Assembly (NCBI RefSeq): GCF_000426545.1
Contig: NZ_AUFO01000001.1
Location: forward strand, 496,001-560,000
Direction of reading: 5' to 3'
Length of the DNA stretch: 64,000 nt
Origin: Paenibacillus massiliensis subsp. panacisoli DSM 21345
GTDB lineage: Bacteria > Bacillota > Bacilli > Paenibacillales > Paenibacillaceae
The translations under genes and the position numbers were made by a program. Under the pieces are notes generated by a model. It saw only the letters and a list, made by a program, of their open reading frames with translations. It was not told the DNA's origin and ran no database searches. Below, piece by piece: positions 49,901 through 57,749 of this stretch. Position 1 is the first letter of the stretch. The number at the start of each line of letters is the position of its first letter.

Positions 49901-50116
49901 TCATTCCAAAGTCATTTTACAGGAACGTGTGTTCTTTGTGTATTCTAATACATTATTATCCATATGTCCAGAGCTGCTCCGCGCTGCCTGACAGTTTTGC
50001 CATTCGATGAGCGTCATGTCGCTTCCAGCCGCACGTTGCCACTGCCGAAGCGTCGCTCGAATTTCCCAGCCTTTACCTACAATGAACAAGGCTTGTGTGG
50101 CTCGGTGTGTTGTCAT
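49901..50116 (-). CDS. mciZ: Z-ring inhibitor MciZ-like protein with C-terminal extension
   Basis: A 71-residue protein. Residues 9-33 (A-L-F-I-V-G-K-G-W-E-I-R-A-T-L-R-Q-W) match the core of B. subtilis MciZ (V-L-V-G-K-A-W-E-I-R-A-K-L), which caps FtsZ filaments to block Z-rings in the mother cell. The B. subtilis peptide is 40 residues; the extra 30 or so here carry Cys and Ser residues of no recognised kind. Position next to nudF agrees with B. subtilis. I chose ATG 50116, with AAGGAG upstream; TTG 50125 is an alternative. A sigma-E-like promoter lies 40 bases upstream. Confidence 0.72.
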   Translation of the reverse strand: MTTHRATQALFIVGKGWEIRATLRQWQRAAGSDMTLIEWQNCQAARSSSGHMDNNVLEYTKNTRSCKMTLE

Positions 50117-50155
50117 GCCCCTCAACTCCTTCCCTCTATGATCTGCTATAATGAG

Positions 50156-50184
50156 ATCATATGTAGGTTGAGAGAATGATATAC
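50156..50184 (-). promoter_or_regulatory. sigma-E-like promoter of mciZ
   Basis: On the minus strand, GTATATC (50184-50178), a 14-base spacer and CATATGAT (50163-50156) fit the sigma-E form (KMATATT, 14, CATACAnT) at 5 of 7 and 6 of 8 positions. mciZ is mother-cell expressed under sigma-E in B. subtilis. Confidence 0.4.
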
Positions 50185-50276
50185 GCGTAAGCTACAAATT
50201 CGATTAGTGGCTAATAATAGGTGAATGACAGATTTTTTTGTTGTTTTTTTTGTTATTTAAGGTTTGTTAACAATAA

Positions 50277-50294
50277 AGGCTCTTCTAAGAGCCT
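50277..50294. other. short perfect hairpin in the nudF leader
   Basis: AGGCTCTT (50277-50284) and AAGAGCCT (50287-50294) form a perfect inverted repeat 14 bases before the nudF ribosome site. A T-rich tract (50231-50253) precedes it. It could be an attenuator or the end of an upstream transcript; no T-tract follows on the plus strand. Confidence 0.4.
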
Positions 50295-50325
50295 AGCTTA
50301 ATCATTAAGGAGGCATACTAATCAG

Positions 50326-51066
50326 ATGAAGTCCCAACAGACAAGCTCCAATCACCCAACCAATTCCAATAATTCAGGCTCCAGCTCAATCAGCTCCAAC
50401 CCGACTAGCACTGACTCGATCAGTACTAACTCATCTAATGTGAACTCGTCCAACGCAACCCGGTCTAACACGAACCTGGACAGTCTCAATCCAGCCCACG
50501 CCAGCGTAGTGTACTCGAATCCGAAGCTGGAAGAGAGCTTTATATCCACTGAGCCTGTATTTCAAGGCAAAATCATATCACTGCAGGTGGATACTGTTAG
50601 GCTACCGAATGGTAGCTCGGCTACACGTGAAGTGGTGAAGCATCCAGGAGCTGTTGCTGTACTCGCCCTGCATCAAGGGAAGCTACTGGTCGTCGATCAA
50701 TATAGACAGCCGTTGGGGCGCTGCGAGGTAGAGATTCCTGCAGGCAAGCTCGATCCCGGCGAGGACCCGCTGGAAGCGGCAGGAAGGGAGCTGCGTGAGG
50801 AGACGGGCTATACGTCCACCAGCCTGCGACTGCTCCAGTCGTTCTATACCTCACCAGGCTTTGCTGATGAGATTATCCACCTCTATGTCACAGAAGATCT
50901 TCAGCCAGGACAGATGTCACCAGATGAGGATGAGTTCCTGGAGGTATCCGAGATTACGTTGGAGGAAGCCTTGACGTGGATTAAGGAAGGGCGTATCAGT
51001 GATGCCAAGACCATCATGGCGGTGTATGCTTGGCAGTTGCGCATGCTGACAGGGAGCTTCTCTTAA
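50326..51066 (+). CDS. nudF: ADP-ribose pyrophosphatase (Nudix), with low-complexity N-terminus
   Basis: A 246-residue Nudix hydrolase that cleaves ADP-ribose to AMP and ribose 5-phosphate. The Nudix box G140-K-L-D-P-G-E-D-P...R-E-L-R-E-E-T-G-Y spans residues 140-162, and Q-Y-R-Q-P-L-G lies before it, as in B. subtilis NudF. The first 50 or so residues are almost only Ser, Asn and Thr, unlike the usual family start at about residue 66. AAGGAGG at 50308-50314 indicates that translation does begin at ATG 50326. It opens the conserved nudF-yqxK-spoIIM run. Confidence 0.9.
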   Translation: MKSQQTSSNHPTNSNNSGSSSISSNPTSTDSISTNSSNVNSSNATRSNTNLDSLNPAHASVVYSNPKLEESFISTEPVFQGKIISLQVDTVRLPNGSSATREVVKHPGAVAVLALHQGKLLVVDQYRQPLGRCEVEIPAGKLDPGEDPLEAAGRELREETGYTSTSLRLLQSFYTSPGFADEIIHLYVTEDLQPGQMSPDEDEFLEVSEITLEEALTWIKEGRISDAKTIMAVYAWQLRMLTGSFS

Positions 51067-51091
51067 CTACAGGAAGAGGCGAAATTTAGTA

Positions 51092-52315
51092 ATGAATAAA
51101 AATGATAAAGTAACCGTAACCGGGCTGCAGACGATCTATGCTGATCTTCACATTCATATCGGTCGTACCGAACGGGGTATTCCGGTCAAGATTAGCGGCA
51201 GTCGAGACCTTACCTTTGCCAATATTGCACACGAAGCTTCTGAGCGGAAAGGCATCCAGCTCACTGGCGTCATTGACTGCCACTCTCCGGCTGTTCAGAT
51301 GGATATACACAATAGCCTGGATAAGGGGGACATGTCTGAGCTACCTGGTGGGGGAATTGCTTACAGGAATACAGTTATTCTGCTGGGCACTGAGATGGAG
51401 ATTCGAGAGGCCGGACGCCCAGAGGCGCATGTGCTTGCTTATTTTCCTACCCTTGTGATCATGGAGGACTTCACCGACTGGATGAGCCGCCATATGAAAA
51501 ATGTAAATCTCAGCTCTCAACGCATCTACGCTCCACCAAAGGAGATTCAGCAGGAGGTCATCGGACGCGGAGGGCTGTTCATTCCTGCCCATATTTTCAC
51601 CCCTCATAAGGGGATATATGGAAGTTCTGCTGAGCGAATGGCTGAGATTCTGGATCTGGAGCAGATCCATGCCGTAGAACTGGGACTGTCCGCGGATACG
51701 GCTATGGCCGGGATGATTTCGGAGCTGGACCGTTATGCATTTCTCACGAACTCGGACGCTCATTCGCTTGGGAAGATCGGTCGGGAATACAACGAGCTGC
51801 TGCTTCGTGAGCCGAGCTTCGAGGAATTTCGCCTGGCCTTGCAAGGGTATGAAGGAAGAGCGATTGTGGCCAATTACGGGCTGAATCCGCGACTCGGAAA
51901 ATATCACCGGACCTGCTGCACTGCTTGTGGGACGATGGCAGACCATACGGGTGACTTGAGCTCTTGCTGTACGACATGCGGCAAGAAGAAGCTCGTCCGG
52001 GGTGTCTGGGACCGCATTGTGAGCATTGCGGATCAGGAGCAACCACAGAATCAGAAATCCTTCGCCCGTCCTCCTTATCGGTACCAGGTGCCGCTAGAAT
52101 TCATTCCAGGTCTTGGAAAGGCGAAGCTCGCAAAGCTCCTGACAGCATTCGGAACAGAAATGAATATATTGCATGCCGCAGACGAAGCCTCACTGGCTGA
52201 CGTGGCGGGAGCGGATGTAGCCGAGAAGATCGTGAAGGCTCGCGAGGGACGGCTTCAGGTCGTAGACGGTGGTGGAGGTACCTACGGCAAGATCGCTGCT
52301 GGCCCCGGTAAATGA
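51092..52315 (+). CDS. yqxK: PHP-domain endonuclease Q-like protein
   Basis: A 407-residue protein. The PHP metal-binding motif D-L-H-I-H-I-G is at residues 19-25, with N-S-D-A-H-S further on near residue 224. A zinc ribbon (C-C-T-A-C...C-C-T-T-C) lies near residues 275-297, and a helix-hairpin-helix-like end (F-I-P-G-L-G-K-A-K-L) follows near residue 337. This layout is that of endonuclease Q, which in archaea and some bacilli nicks DNA at deaminated bases. It sits between nudF and spoIIM as in bacilli. Activity in this organism is not shown. Confidence 0.88.
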   Translation: MNKNDKVTVTGLQTIYADLHIHIGRTERGIPVKISGSRDLTFANIAHEASERKGIQLTGVIDCHSPAVQMDIHNSLDKGDMSELPGGGIAYRNTVILLGTEMEIREAGRPEAHVLAYFPTLVIMEDFTDWMSRHMKNVNLSSQRIYAPPKEIQQEVIGRGGLFIPAHIFTPHKGIYGSSAERMAEILDLEQIHAVELGLSADTAMAGMISELDRYAFLTNSDAHSLGKIGREYNELLLREPSFEEFRLALQGYEGRAIVANYGLNPRLGKYHRTCCTACGTMADHTGDLSSCCTTCGKKKLVRGVWDRIVSIADQEQPQNQKSFARPPYRYQVPLEFIPGLGKAKLAKLLTAFGTEMNILHAADEASLADVAGADVAEKIVKAREGRLQVVDGGGGTYGKIAAGPGK

Positions 52316-52342
52316 AAGAGTTCATGGATTAAATAACAAGAG

Positions 52343-52371
52343 TCATAGGCTACCCTGCTTGTTCATATTTT
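52343..52371 (+). promoter_or_regulatory. sigma-E-like promoter of spoIIM
   Basis: TCATAGG (52343-52349), a 14-base spacer and CATATTTT (52364-52371) resemble the sigma-E pattern and lie 33 bases before the spoIIM ATG. spoIIM is sigma-E dependent in B. subtilis. Both boxes have mismatches. Confidence 0.4.
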
Positions 52372-52403
52372 AGAATAAGCAGACGAAAGGGGCCAGGTAG
52401 CCG

Positions 52404-53054
52404 ATGCAACGGATGATCCAATCTTTCCGGGAACGAATGACGTTCTATATCTTCTTTGCCGTCTTATTTTTGGTAGGAGTCGTATTTGGGGCACTCATGG
52501 TAAATGCCTTGTCGCTGGAGCAGCAGCAGGATCTGGGTAGATATCTGAATAATTTCTTTATTACGGTGAATCAGATGTCTGGCTCTGGCACCGCAGCAAC
52601 GATTGCTTCCTTCTGGGATATCGTCGCTCTTCATTTGAAATGGGTAGCGATCATATGGGTATGCGGCCTGTCTGTAATTGGGCTGCCGGGTATTCTAGTG
52701 TTGAATTTTCTGAAGGGAGCCTTGATCGGCTTCTCTGTCGGATTTCTGGTGGGGCAGTATTCATGGAAGGGATTACTGTTTGCCTTGGTATCTATAGCAC
52801 CACATAATCTGCTGGTCATTCCTGCATTGCTGGTATGCAGCGTAGCAGCTATGAACTTTTCAATTCAGATGATTAAAGATAGCGTGTTTATGCCAGGCAG
52901 ATCGAATGGATTTTTGCGCCCCTTCACATCGTATTCGCTGGTAACAGCCTCCATGATCGTATTGCTCATCGGAAGTGCCTGCTTCGAGACCTGGGTGACC
53001 CCGGTGATGATGCAATGGACCACGCCAATGCTGACCGCTTTGTTGAAGATTTGA
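52404..53054 (+). CDS. spoIIM: stage II sporulation protein M
   Basis: A 216-residue membrane protein with about five helices, part of the SpoIIM-SpoIIP-SpoIID machine that thins septal peptidoglycan and drives engulfment. The G-L-P-G-I-L-V-L-N-F-L-K-G-A-L-I-G-F-S-V segment near residue 94 and I-A-P-H-N-L-L-V-I-P near residue 132 are conserved. AAAGGGG lies about 12 bases upstream of the ATG. The next gene is fur, as in B. subtilis. Confidence 0.92.
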   Translation: MQRMIQSFRERMTFYIFFAVLFLVGVVFGALMVNALSLEQQQDLGRYLNNFFITVNQMSGSGTAATIASFWDIVALHLKWVAIIWVCGLSVIGLPGILVLNFLKGALIGFSVGFLVGQYSWKGLLFALVSIAPHNLLVIPALLVCSVAAMNFSIQMIKDSVFMPGRSNGFLRPFTSYSLVTASMIVLLIGSACFETWVTPVMMQWTTPMLTALLKI

Positions 53055-53055
53055 G

Positions 53056-53129
53056 TGTGCGCAAAGTGTTTGACTTTATTTGAATTTTCCCCCTATAATA
53101 GTAGAAGTGAAAATTGGGCAGTGCGCACA
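53056..53129. promoter_or_regulatory. inverted TGTGCGCA / TGCGCACA pair around the fur promoter
   Basis: TGTGCGCA (53056-53063) and TGCGCACA (53122-53129) are perfect inverted copies that flank the promoter, and GTGCGCAC at 53121-53128 is itself a perfect palindrome. They could bind a regulator of fur. No known consensus (Fur, PerR) matches. Confidence 0.4.
53070..53099 (+). promoter_or_regulatory. sigma-A promoter of fur
   Basis: TTGACT (53070-53075), an 18-base spacer and TATAAT (53094-53099) lie 55 bases before the fur start codon. The -10 is perfect and the -35 has one mismatch. Confidence 0.75.
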
Positions 53130-53153
53130 AAATCTCTGAGGGGGAGGGAGACA

Positions 53154-53618
53154 ATGGAAGCGCGGATCGACAAGATTAAACAACAATTGCAATCGCAGGG
53201 CTACAAGTTAACGCCTCAGCGGGAAGCCACAGTAAGAGTATTGCTTGAGAATGAAGAAGACCATCTGAGTGCGGAAGATGTATTCATGCTCGTCAAAGAA
53301 AAAGCTCCTGAAATCGGTCTGGCAACCGTATACCGTACCCTTGAACTACTAAGCGAGCTGCATGTAGTTGAGAAGATCAATTTTGGTGACGGCGTTGCGC
53401 GCTATGATTTGCGTGGCGATACCTCCAAGCATCATCACCATCATTTGATTTGTGTACAGTGTGGAAGTATGGATGAGATCAGGGAAGATTGGCTGGGGCC
53501 GTTGGAGGAGCGTCTGGAGCGTGAATTCAATTTCTCAGTTCTGGATCACCGACTTGATTTCCATGGCATCTGCTATCGCTGTAAAAGCAAGAATGACAAG
53601 CAGGATGGAACTGACTAA
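53154..53618 (+). CDS. fur: Fur family ferric uptake regulator
   Basis: A 154-residue metal-dependent repressor. Residues 20-70 form the winged helix (L-T-P-Q-R-E-A, G-L-A-T-V-Y-R-T-L). The metal-binding region H93-H-H-H-H leads to C100-x-x-C103, and C140-x-x-C143 completes the structural zinc site. Position next to spoIIM and yqzK matches B. subtilis fur rather than perR or zur. GGGGAGGGAG at 53141-53150 selects ATG 53154; the frame is open to 53055 but runs through the promoter. A terminator follows. Confidence 0.92.
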   Translation: MEARIDKIKQQLQSQGYKLTPQREATVRVLLENEEDHLSAEDVFMLVKEKAPEIGLATVYRTLELLSELHVVEKINFGDGVARYDLRGDTSKHHHHHLICVQCGSMDEIREDWLGPLEERLEREFNFSVLDHRLDFHGICYRCKSKNDKQDGTD

Positions 53619-53690
53619 TCCGACTTATTCAGGTAGACAACAGAATTGTATGAGTATTCGATTGCTTAAGACTCAAGAAACTGAAGAGCC

Positions 53691-53724
53691 AAGCTCTCAC
53701 CGATATTTCGGGAGAGCTTTTTTG
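53691..53724 (+). terminator. rho-independent terminator after fur
   Basis: AAGCTCTC (53691-53698) pairs with GAGAGCTT (53712-53719), with an inner CCG/CGG pair, and a run of T follows. Confidence 0.85.
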
Positions 53725-53856
53725 CTGCCCATGTAGACTGCCTGCCAGAAGCGGCACGCCCTTTCATAACCTGATTTGATTGATCATATAGTGTAGTGAT
53801 AGCCTGTATTCGCGCATGCCGTGAAGAAGGAAGCCATTGCCTAGGGGGCTGTGAAA

Positions 53857-54093
53857 ATGATATTGTCTATTAGGAGGGCCTGCAGAACGCTGGCACTGCT
53901 CTGTGTATTCTGCTGTCTGACGCTTGTACTCTATTTGGCGCTGCAGTGGATAAGCGACTGGATCTCACCAGTCGATCATTACAGAATTCCGGAAGGAAAT
54001 GCGATCAAGGTGTTCATTGATGAACTGCCAGCCAAGGAAGAGCCGTCTCCATTGTCGGAACGACTTCGCTTCTTCTACTGGTATGGGGAGTAG
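53857..54093 (+). CDS. yqzK: YqzK (DUF4227) membrane protein
   Basis: A 78-residue protein with one membrane helix (A-L-L-C-V-F-C-C-L-T-L-V-L-Y-L-A-L) and the conserved D-H-Y-R-I-P-E-G-N-A-I-K-V-F segment after it. It is the DUF4227/YqzK family found between fur and xerD in bacilli, of unknown role. AGGGGG lies 8 bases before ATG 53857; GTG 53851 is in the same frame but too close to the ribosome site. Confidence 0.85.
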   Translation: MILSIRRACRTLALLCVFCCLTLVLYLALQWISDWISPVDHYRIPEGNAIKVFIDELPAKEEPSPLSERLRFFYWYGE

Positions 54094-54146
54094 AGTAGCC
54101 ACTGGCTACGGCATGAATTTTCGGGCAAGGAGCGTTAAATGATTGT

Positions 54147-55097
54147 ATGAAGCAATATATACAGCCTTTCATCCATTATCTGGTGGAGGATAAAGGAGTA
54201 TCTGCAGCTACACGGGAAGCTTACCAGCATGATGTGGAATCGTTCCTGTCCTATATAGACAAGCAGGGAATTGAGGAGCCGGACGACGTACGGCGGCTGC
54301 ATCTGACGGCCTACTTGAATGGGTTGAAGAAGGACAAGGCGTCTGCCACTGTGGCCCGCAGCTTAATCGCAATTCGTGCCTTCTTTCATTTTTTGATCAG
54401 GGAAGGTGTCACCCTACAGGACCCTACTGTCCTGCTGGAGGCGCCCAAGAAGGAGAAGAAGGTACCGGTCGTCCTGACAACTGAGGATATGGAGAAGCTG
54501 CTGGAGACGCCGAACATCTCCTCAGCACAAGGACTACGGGACAGAGCTATGCTGGAGCTATTGTATGCCACGGGTATGCGCGTATCCGAGCTGGTAGGGT
54601 TGAACGTCAATGATGTACATTTGGAGCTACGTTATGTGCATTGTACCGACTCCAAGGGGAATGAACGAATCATTCCGGTCAGCCGGGAGGCCTGTCTATG
54701 GCTTGAACGCTATCTGGACAAGCATAATCTAGGCACAGAGCCTGATACGAGCGGGCGCGATACACACAGACCCCTGTTCATCAACGCAGCAGGGGGACGC
54801 TTAAGCCGTCAGGGTCTATGGAAAATACTCAAGAAGCATGCAGCTCTAATCGGGATGGAGGACAAGCTTACCCCGCATACCCTGCGTCATTCGTTCGCGA
54901 TGCATCTGGTCCATAACGGAGCTGATCTGCGAGCTGTGCAGGATCTTCTGGGTCATGCTGATGTATCCACGACACGGATGTATGCTCATACGTCCAAGGG
55001 GAACATGAAGGATATCTATGAGAAATTTCATCCGCGGGCCGGTAAATCATCCACGGCTTCACCAGATTCGGCGCATGTCGGGGATACCAAGACCTAG
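54147..55097 (+). CDS. xerD: tyrosine recombinase XerD (RipX)
   Basis: A 316-residue site-specific recombinase that resolves chromosome dimers at dif. Residues 1-100 form the core-binding domain. The catalytic residues are all present: R145, K170, H244, R247, H270 and Y279. Context between yqzK and punA matches B. subtilis ripX. A perfect 10-bp inverted repeat (55083-55092 with 55105-55114) overlaps its stop codon. Confidence 0.93.
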   Translation: MKQYIQPFIHYLVEDKGVSAATREAYQHDVESFLSYIDKQGIEEPDDVRRLHLTAYLNGLKKDKASATVARSLIAIRAFFHFLIREGVTLQDPTVLLEAPKKEKKVPVVLTTEDMEKLLETPNISSAQGLRDRAMLELLYATGMRVSELVGLNVNDVHLELRYVHCTDSKGNERIIPVSREACLWLERYLDKHNLGTEPDTSGRDTHRPLFINAAGGRLSRQGLWKILKKHAALIGMEDKLTPHTLRHSFAMHLVHNGADLRAVQDLLGHADVSTTRMYAHTSKGNMKDIYEKFHPRAGKSSTASPDSAHVGDTKT

Positions 55098-55114
55098 ACA
55101 AAGCTCTTGGTATC
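55083..55114. terminator. inverted repeat over the xerD stop codon
   Basis: GATACCAAGA (55083-55092) and TCTTGGTATC (55105-55114) form a perfect 10-bp stem with a 12-base loop that includes the TAG stop. No T-tract follows, so it may be an inefficient terminator or an mRNA-stability structure. Confidence 0.45.
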
Positions 55115-55266
55115 TTGGCTCGAAACTGATTTCATGTTGAATTGGACCCGACTGATCTGGTCAAGGTGCTGGTCACAGGTTCAGATTTCGCTTCCGCGAA
55201 AGGAACGTCTAGCCTTTGAAGCGCTTCGTTCTATCTAAAACAATAACAGCATAAGGAGAGATACAT

Positions 55267-56094
55267 ATGTCTACAATTAATCAAGCAGCCATCCAAGAAG
55301 CAGCGGCGTATATTCGTCAGCACAGCAACAACATCAATCCTGAAATCGGCCTCATCCTGGGCTCAGGTCTGGGAGTACTGGCAGATCTAATTGAGGATGG
55401 CATTAGCATTCCTTACCATGACATTCCGCATTTCCCGGTGTCCACAGTAGAAGGACATGCTGGTGAGCTTCTGCTCGGCACCGTAGGGGGCCGCAAAGTG
55501 ATGATGATGAAGGGCAGATTCCATCTGTACGAAGGCTACAAGCCAGAGCTCACGACCTTCCCTGTCCGTGTCATGAAGGAATTGGGCGTCAAGAGCATGC
55601 TTGTCACCAATGCCGCTGGCGGCGTGAATACGTCCTATGAAGCTGGAGACCTGATGGTCATTAGTGACCATCTGAACATGACAGGTACCAATCCGCTGAT
55701 GGGGCCAAATGATAATGCCTTGGGTGTGCGCTTCCCGGATATGTCTGAGGCGTACAGCAAAAGATTGCGCGCGGTAGCTCATGAAGTAGCGCAGGAACAA
55801 GGTGTAAAGCTGCAGGAGGGTGTATATGCAGGACTACTGGGGCCGAACTACGAGACGCCTGCAGAGATCGTAATGCTGCGCACACTCGGTTCTGATGCCG
55901 TGGGAATGTCCACTGTGTCAGAGGTAATCGTGGCACGTCATGCTGGCCTGGAAGTGCTGGGCTTCTCCTGTATTACGAATATGGCAGCGGGAATTCTTGA
56001 CCAGCCGTTGGACCATAGCGAGGTCATGGAGACCGCTGATCGGGTCCGTGAGAAGTTCCTGAAGCTGGTACTTGGAATTATCCCGAAGATGTAA
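55267..56094 (+). CDS. punA: purine nucleoside phosphorylase
   Basis: A 275-residue trimeric-type phosphorylase for guanosine and inosine. The phosphate-binding G-L-I-L-G-S-G-L-G is near residue 32, with V-E-G-H-A-G-E-L-L and M-K-G-R-F-H-L-Y-E-G-Y following. The purine-binding Y-A-G-L-L-G-P-N-Y-E-T-P-A-E and C-I-T-N-M-A-A-G lie near residues 191 and 237. In B. subtilis the gene (pupG) follows drm (phosphopentomutase); drm is missing here. AAGGAGAG lies just upstream of the ATG. A terminator follows. Confidence 0.92.
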   Translation: MSTINQAAIQEAAAYIRQHSNNINPEIGLILGSGLGVLADLIEDGISIPYHDIPHFPVSTVEGHAGELLLGTVGGRKVMMMKGRFHLYEGYKPELTTFPVRVMKELGVKSMLVTNAAGGVNTSYEAGDLMVISDHLNMTGTNPLMGPNDNALGVRFPDMSEAYSKRLRAVAHEVAQEQGVKLQEGVYAGLLGPNYETPAEIVMLRTLGSDAVGMSTVSEVIVARHAGLEVLGFSCITNMAAGILDQPLDHSEVMETADRVREKFLKLVLGIIPKM

Positions 56095-56130
56095 TTGCAG
56101 CCTAATACAATAGTTGAACATAGATACACG

Positions 56131-56178
56131 AAGGTGTCCTACAGGTGCTTGTTCCTGCCGGGGCACCTTTTCTTTTTT
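56131..56178 (+). terminator. rho-independent terminator after punA
   Basis: AAGGTGTCC (56131-56139) pairs with GGGGCACCTT (56160-56169), with an inner CAGG/CCTG stem, followed by TTCTTTTTTG. Confidence 0.8.
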
Positions 56179-56191
56179 GTGCGTGGTACTG

Positions 56192-56221
56192 GAATAATTT
56201 TCACAAGTTCTGCCGACAATG
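56192..56221 (+). promoter_or_regulatory. possible sigma-F promoter of dacF
   Basis: GAATA (56192-56196), a 15-base spacer and GCCGACAATG (56212-56221) fit the sigma-F form (GYATA, about 16, GGnnAnAnTR) with one mismatch in each box. dacF is sigma-F dependent in B. subtilis. The distance to the start codon is about 78 bases. Confidence 0.4.
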
Positions 56222-56298
56222 GTTAGCAGCACCCGTATGAGCAGACAGAGACCAGATTCTGTGCAGCTCACGGGTTATGTCCAGAGGAGGGAACCGAA

Positions 56299-57477
56299 GT
56301 GAAGAAGTTAGGAATATCGCTCATGTTGTCCGCTGCCATTGGTCTGTCTACACTGAATCCGGCAGTGCTTGCAGTTGATTCCCGGGAGAATGTGACTTCA
56401 GCAGTAGAACTGGCACCTGGCGCAGGCTCAGCTATTCTGATGGATGCTGACACAGGGACTGTCATCTACGAGAAGAATAGTCATGCCAAGCTACCCCCGG
56501 CGAGCATTACCAAGATCATGACGATGCTGCTGACGATGGAGGCGCTGCACGATGGACGCCTGAAGCTGACGGATAAGGTGCGGACGAGCGAATACGCTGC
56601 TTCGATGGGAGGCTCGCAAATCTTCCTGGAGCCTGGCGAGGAGATGACTGTCGATGAGATGCTGAAAGGCATTGCGATGGCTTCCGGTAATGATGCATCT
56701 GTGGCCATGGCCGAGAAGATCGCAGGCTCGGAGCAGGCCTTTGTGGCGAAGATGAATGAGAAGGCGCAGCAATTGGGCCTGAAGGATACTAAATTTGCGA
56801 ATTGCAATGGACTTCCTTCTGCTGAGCATTATTCATCTGCGCATGATATCGCCGTCATGAGCCGTGAGCTATTGAAGTATCCGCAGATTACCAAATACAC
56901 GGGGGCATATCAGGATTATTTGCGCAAGACGTCCGAGAAGCCCTTCTGGCTCGTCAACACGAATAAGCTCGTGAGATTCTATACGGGTGCAGACGGTCTG
57001 AAGACGGGCTACACCTCGGAGGCAAAATTCTGCCTCTCGGCTACAGCCGTGAAGGATGGCCTGCGTGTCATAGCTGTGGTGCTGGGCGAACCGAATACGA
57101 AGACACGCAACAGTGAGGTTGCATCCATGTTCGACTACGCCTTCACGCAATATACAATGAAATCAATCGTCAAGAGTGGCGAAGTCATCGGTACACTACC
57201 GATTGAGAAGGGCACGCAATCCTCCTTGCAGATCCGTGCAGACAAGCCGTATAGTGTGCTCGTCAAACGAGACGGCACAGCGGAAGGAATACGTCATGAG
57301 GTGCAGCTTCAAGAACATCTAAAGGCACCTGTTCACAAAGGTCAGACGATCGGTAAGCTGGTCGTATATCAGAAGGACAAAGTACTAAAGGAATTCGAGA
57401 TCTATTCGGATACGGATGTTCAGAAGGCGAATTGGTGGCAGCTATTCAAGCGCACTACTTCTGAGCTGTTCTCGTAG
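56299..57477 (+). CDS. dacF: D-alanyl-D-alanine carboxypeptidase DacF
   Basis: A 392-residue penicillin-binding carboxypeptidase that trims spore peptidoglycan peptides. A signal peptide (residues 1-26) precedes the catalytic domain with S69-I-T-K72, S129-G-N131 and K-T-G near residue 236. A beta-rich C-terminal domain and an amphipathic tail (W-W-Q-L-F-K-R) follow, typical of membrane-anchored DacF. It starts GTG after GGAGGG. It precedes spoIIAA as in B. subtilis. Confidence 0.93.
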   Translation: MKKLGISLMLSAAIGLSTLNPAVLAVDSRENVTSAVELAPGAGSAILMDADTGTVIYEKNSHAKLPPASITKIMTMLLTMEALHDGRLKLTDKVRTSEYAASMGGSQIFLEPGEEMTVDEMLKGIAMASGNDASVAMAEKIAGSEQAFVAKMNEKAQQLGLKDTKFANCNGLPSAEHYSSAHDIAVMSRELLKYPQITKYTGAYQDYLRKTSEKPFWLVNTNKLVRFYTGADGLKTGYTSEAKFCLSATAVKDGLRVIAVVLGEPNTKTRNSEVASMFDYAFTQYTMKSIVKSGEVIGTLPIEKGTQSSLQIRADKPYSVLVKRDGTAEGIRHEVQLQEHLKAPVHKGQTIGKLVVYQKDKVLKEFEIYSDTDVQKANWWQLFKRTTSELFS

Positions 57478-57749
57478 TCCTCATTTGAGACTTTCAGAAC
57501 AATCGGTCTCATACGAATTGAATCGTCAGGTGTCTTTAGCAGCTGCAACGGACCTCTTGTAGATCGCTGTTGTTCTATGCGGATTCGTCGATTGATGGGT
57601 ATCGGGGTAGGAACATTACGGTCCCGTGTAGATTTTCGCCGCAGTGTTGTTGATTTCTCGGAGTTTTCTTCTAGTTTTGTCGGCATGCAGGATTCCCCTT
57701 CTAAAGTGGAGAAATCCTTGTCCTAAGACAGGGAGGAGAGTGAACAAGC
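57478..57749. other. dacF-spoIIAA intergenic region, open on both strands
   Basis: The plus strand is open from just after the dacF stop to 57726 in the dacF frame, and the minus strand is open at 57420-57686. The minus frame (88 codons, start M-P-T-K-L-E-E-N-S-E) has AAGGGG at a good distance, but neither frame resembles a known protein. The region should carry the spoIIA promoter; AGGATTC at about 57690 resembles a sigma-H -35, but I find no GAAT at the expected spacing. A small gene on either strand is possible. Confidence 0.3.
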
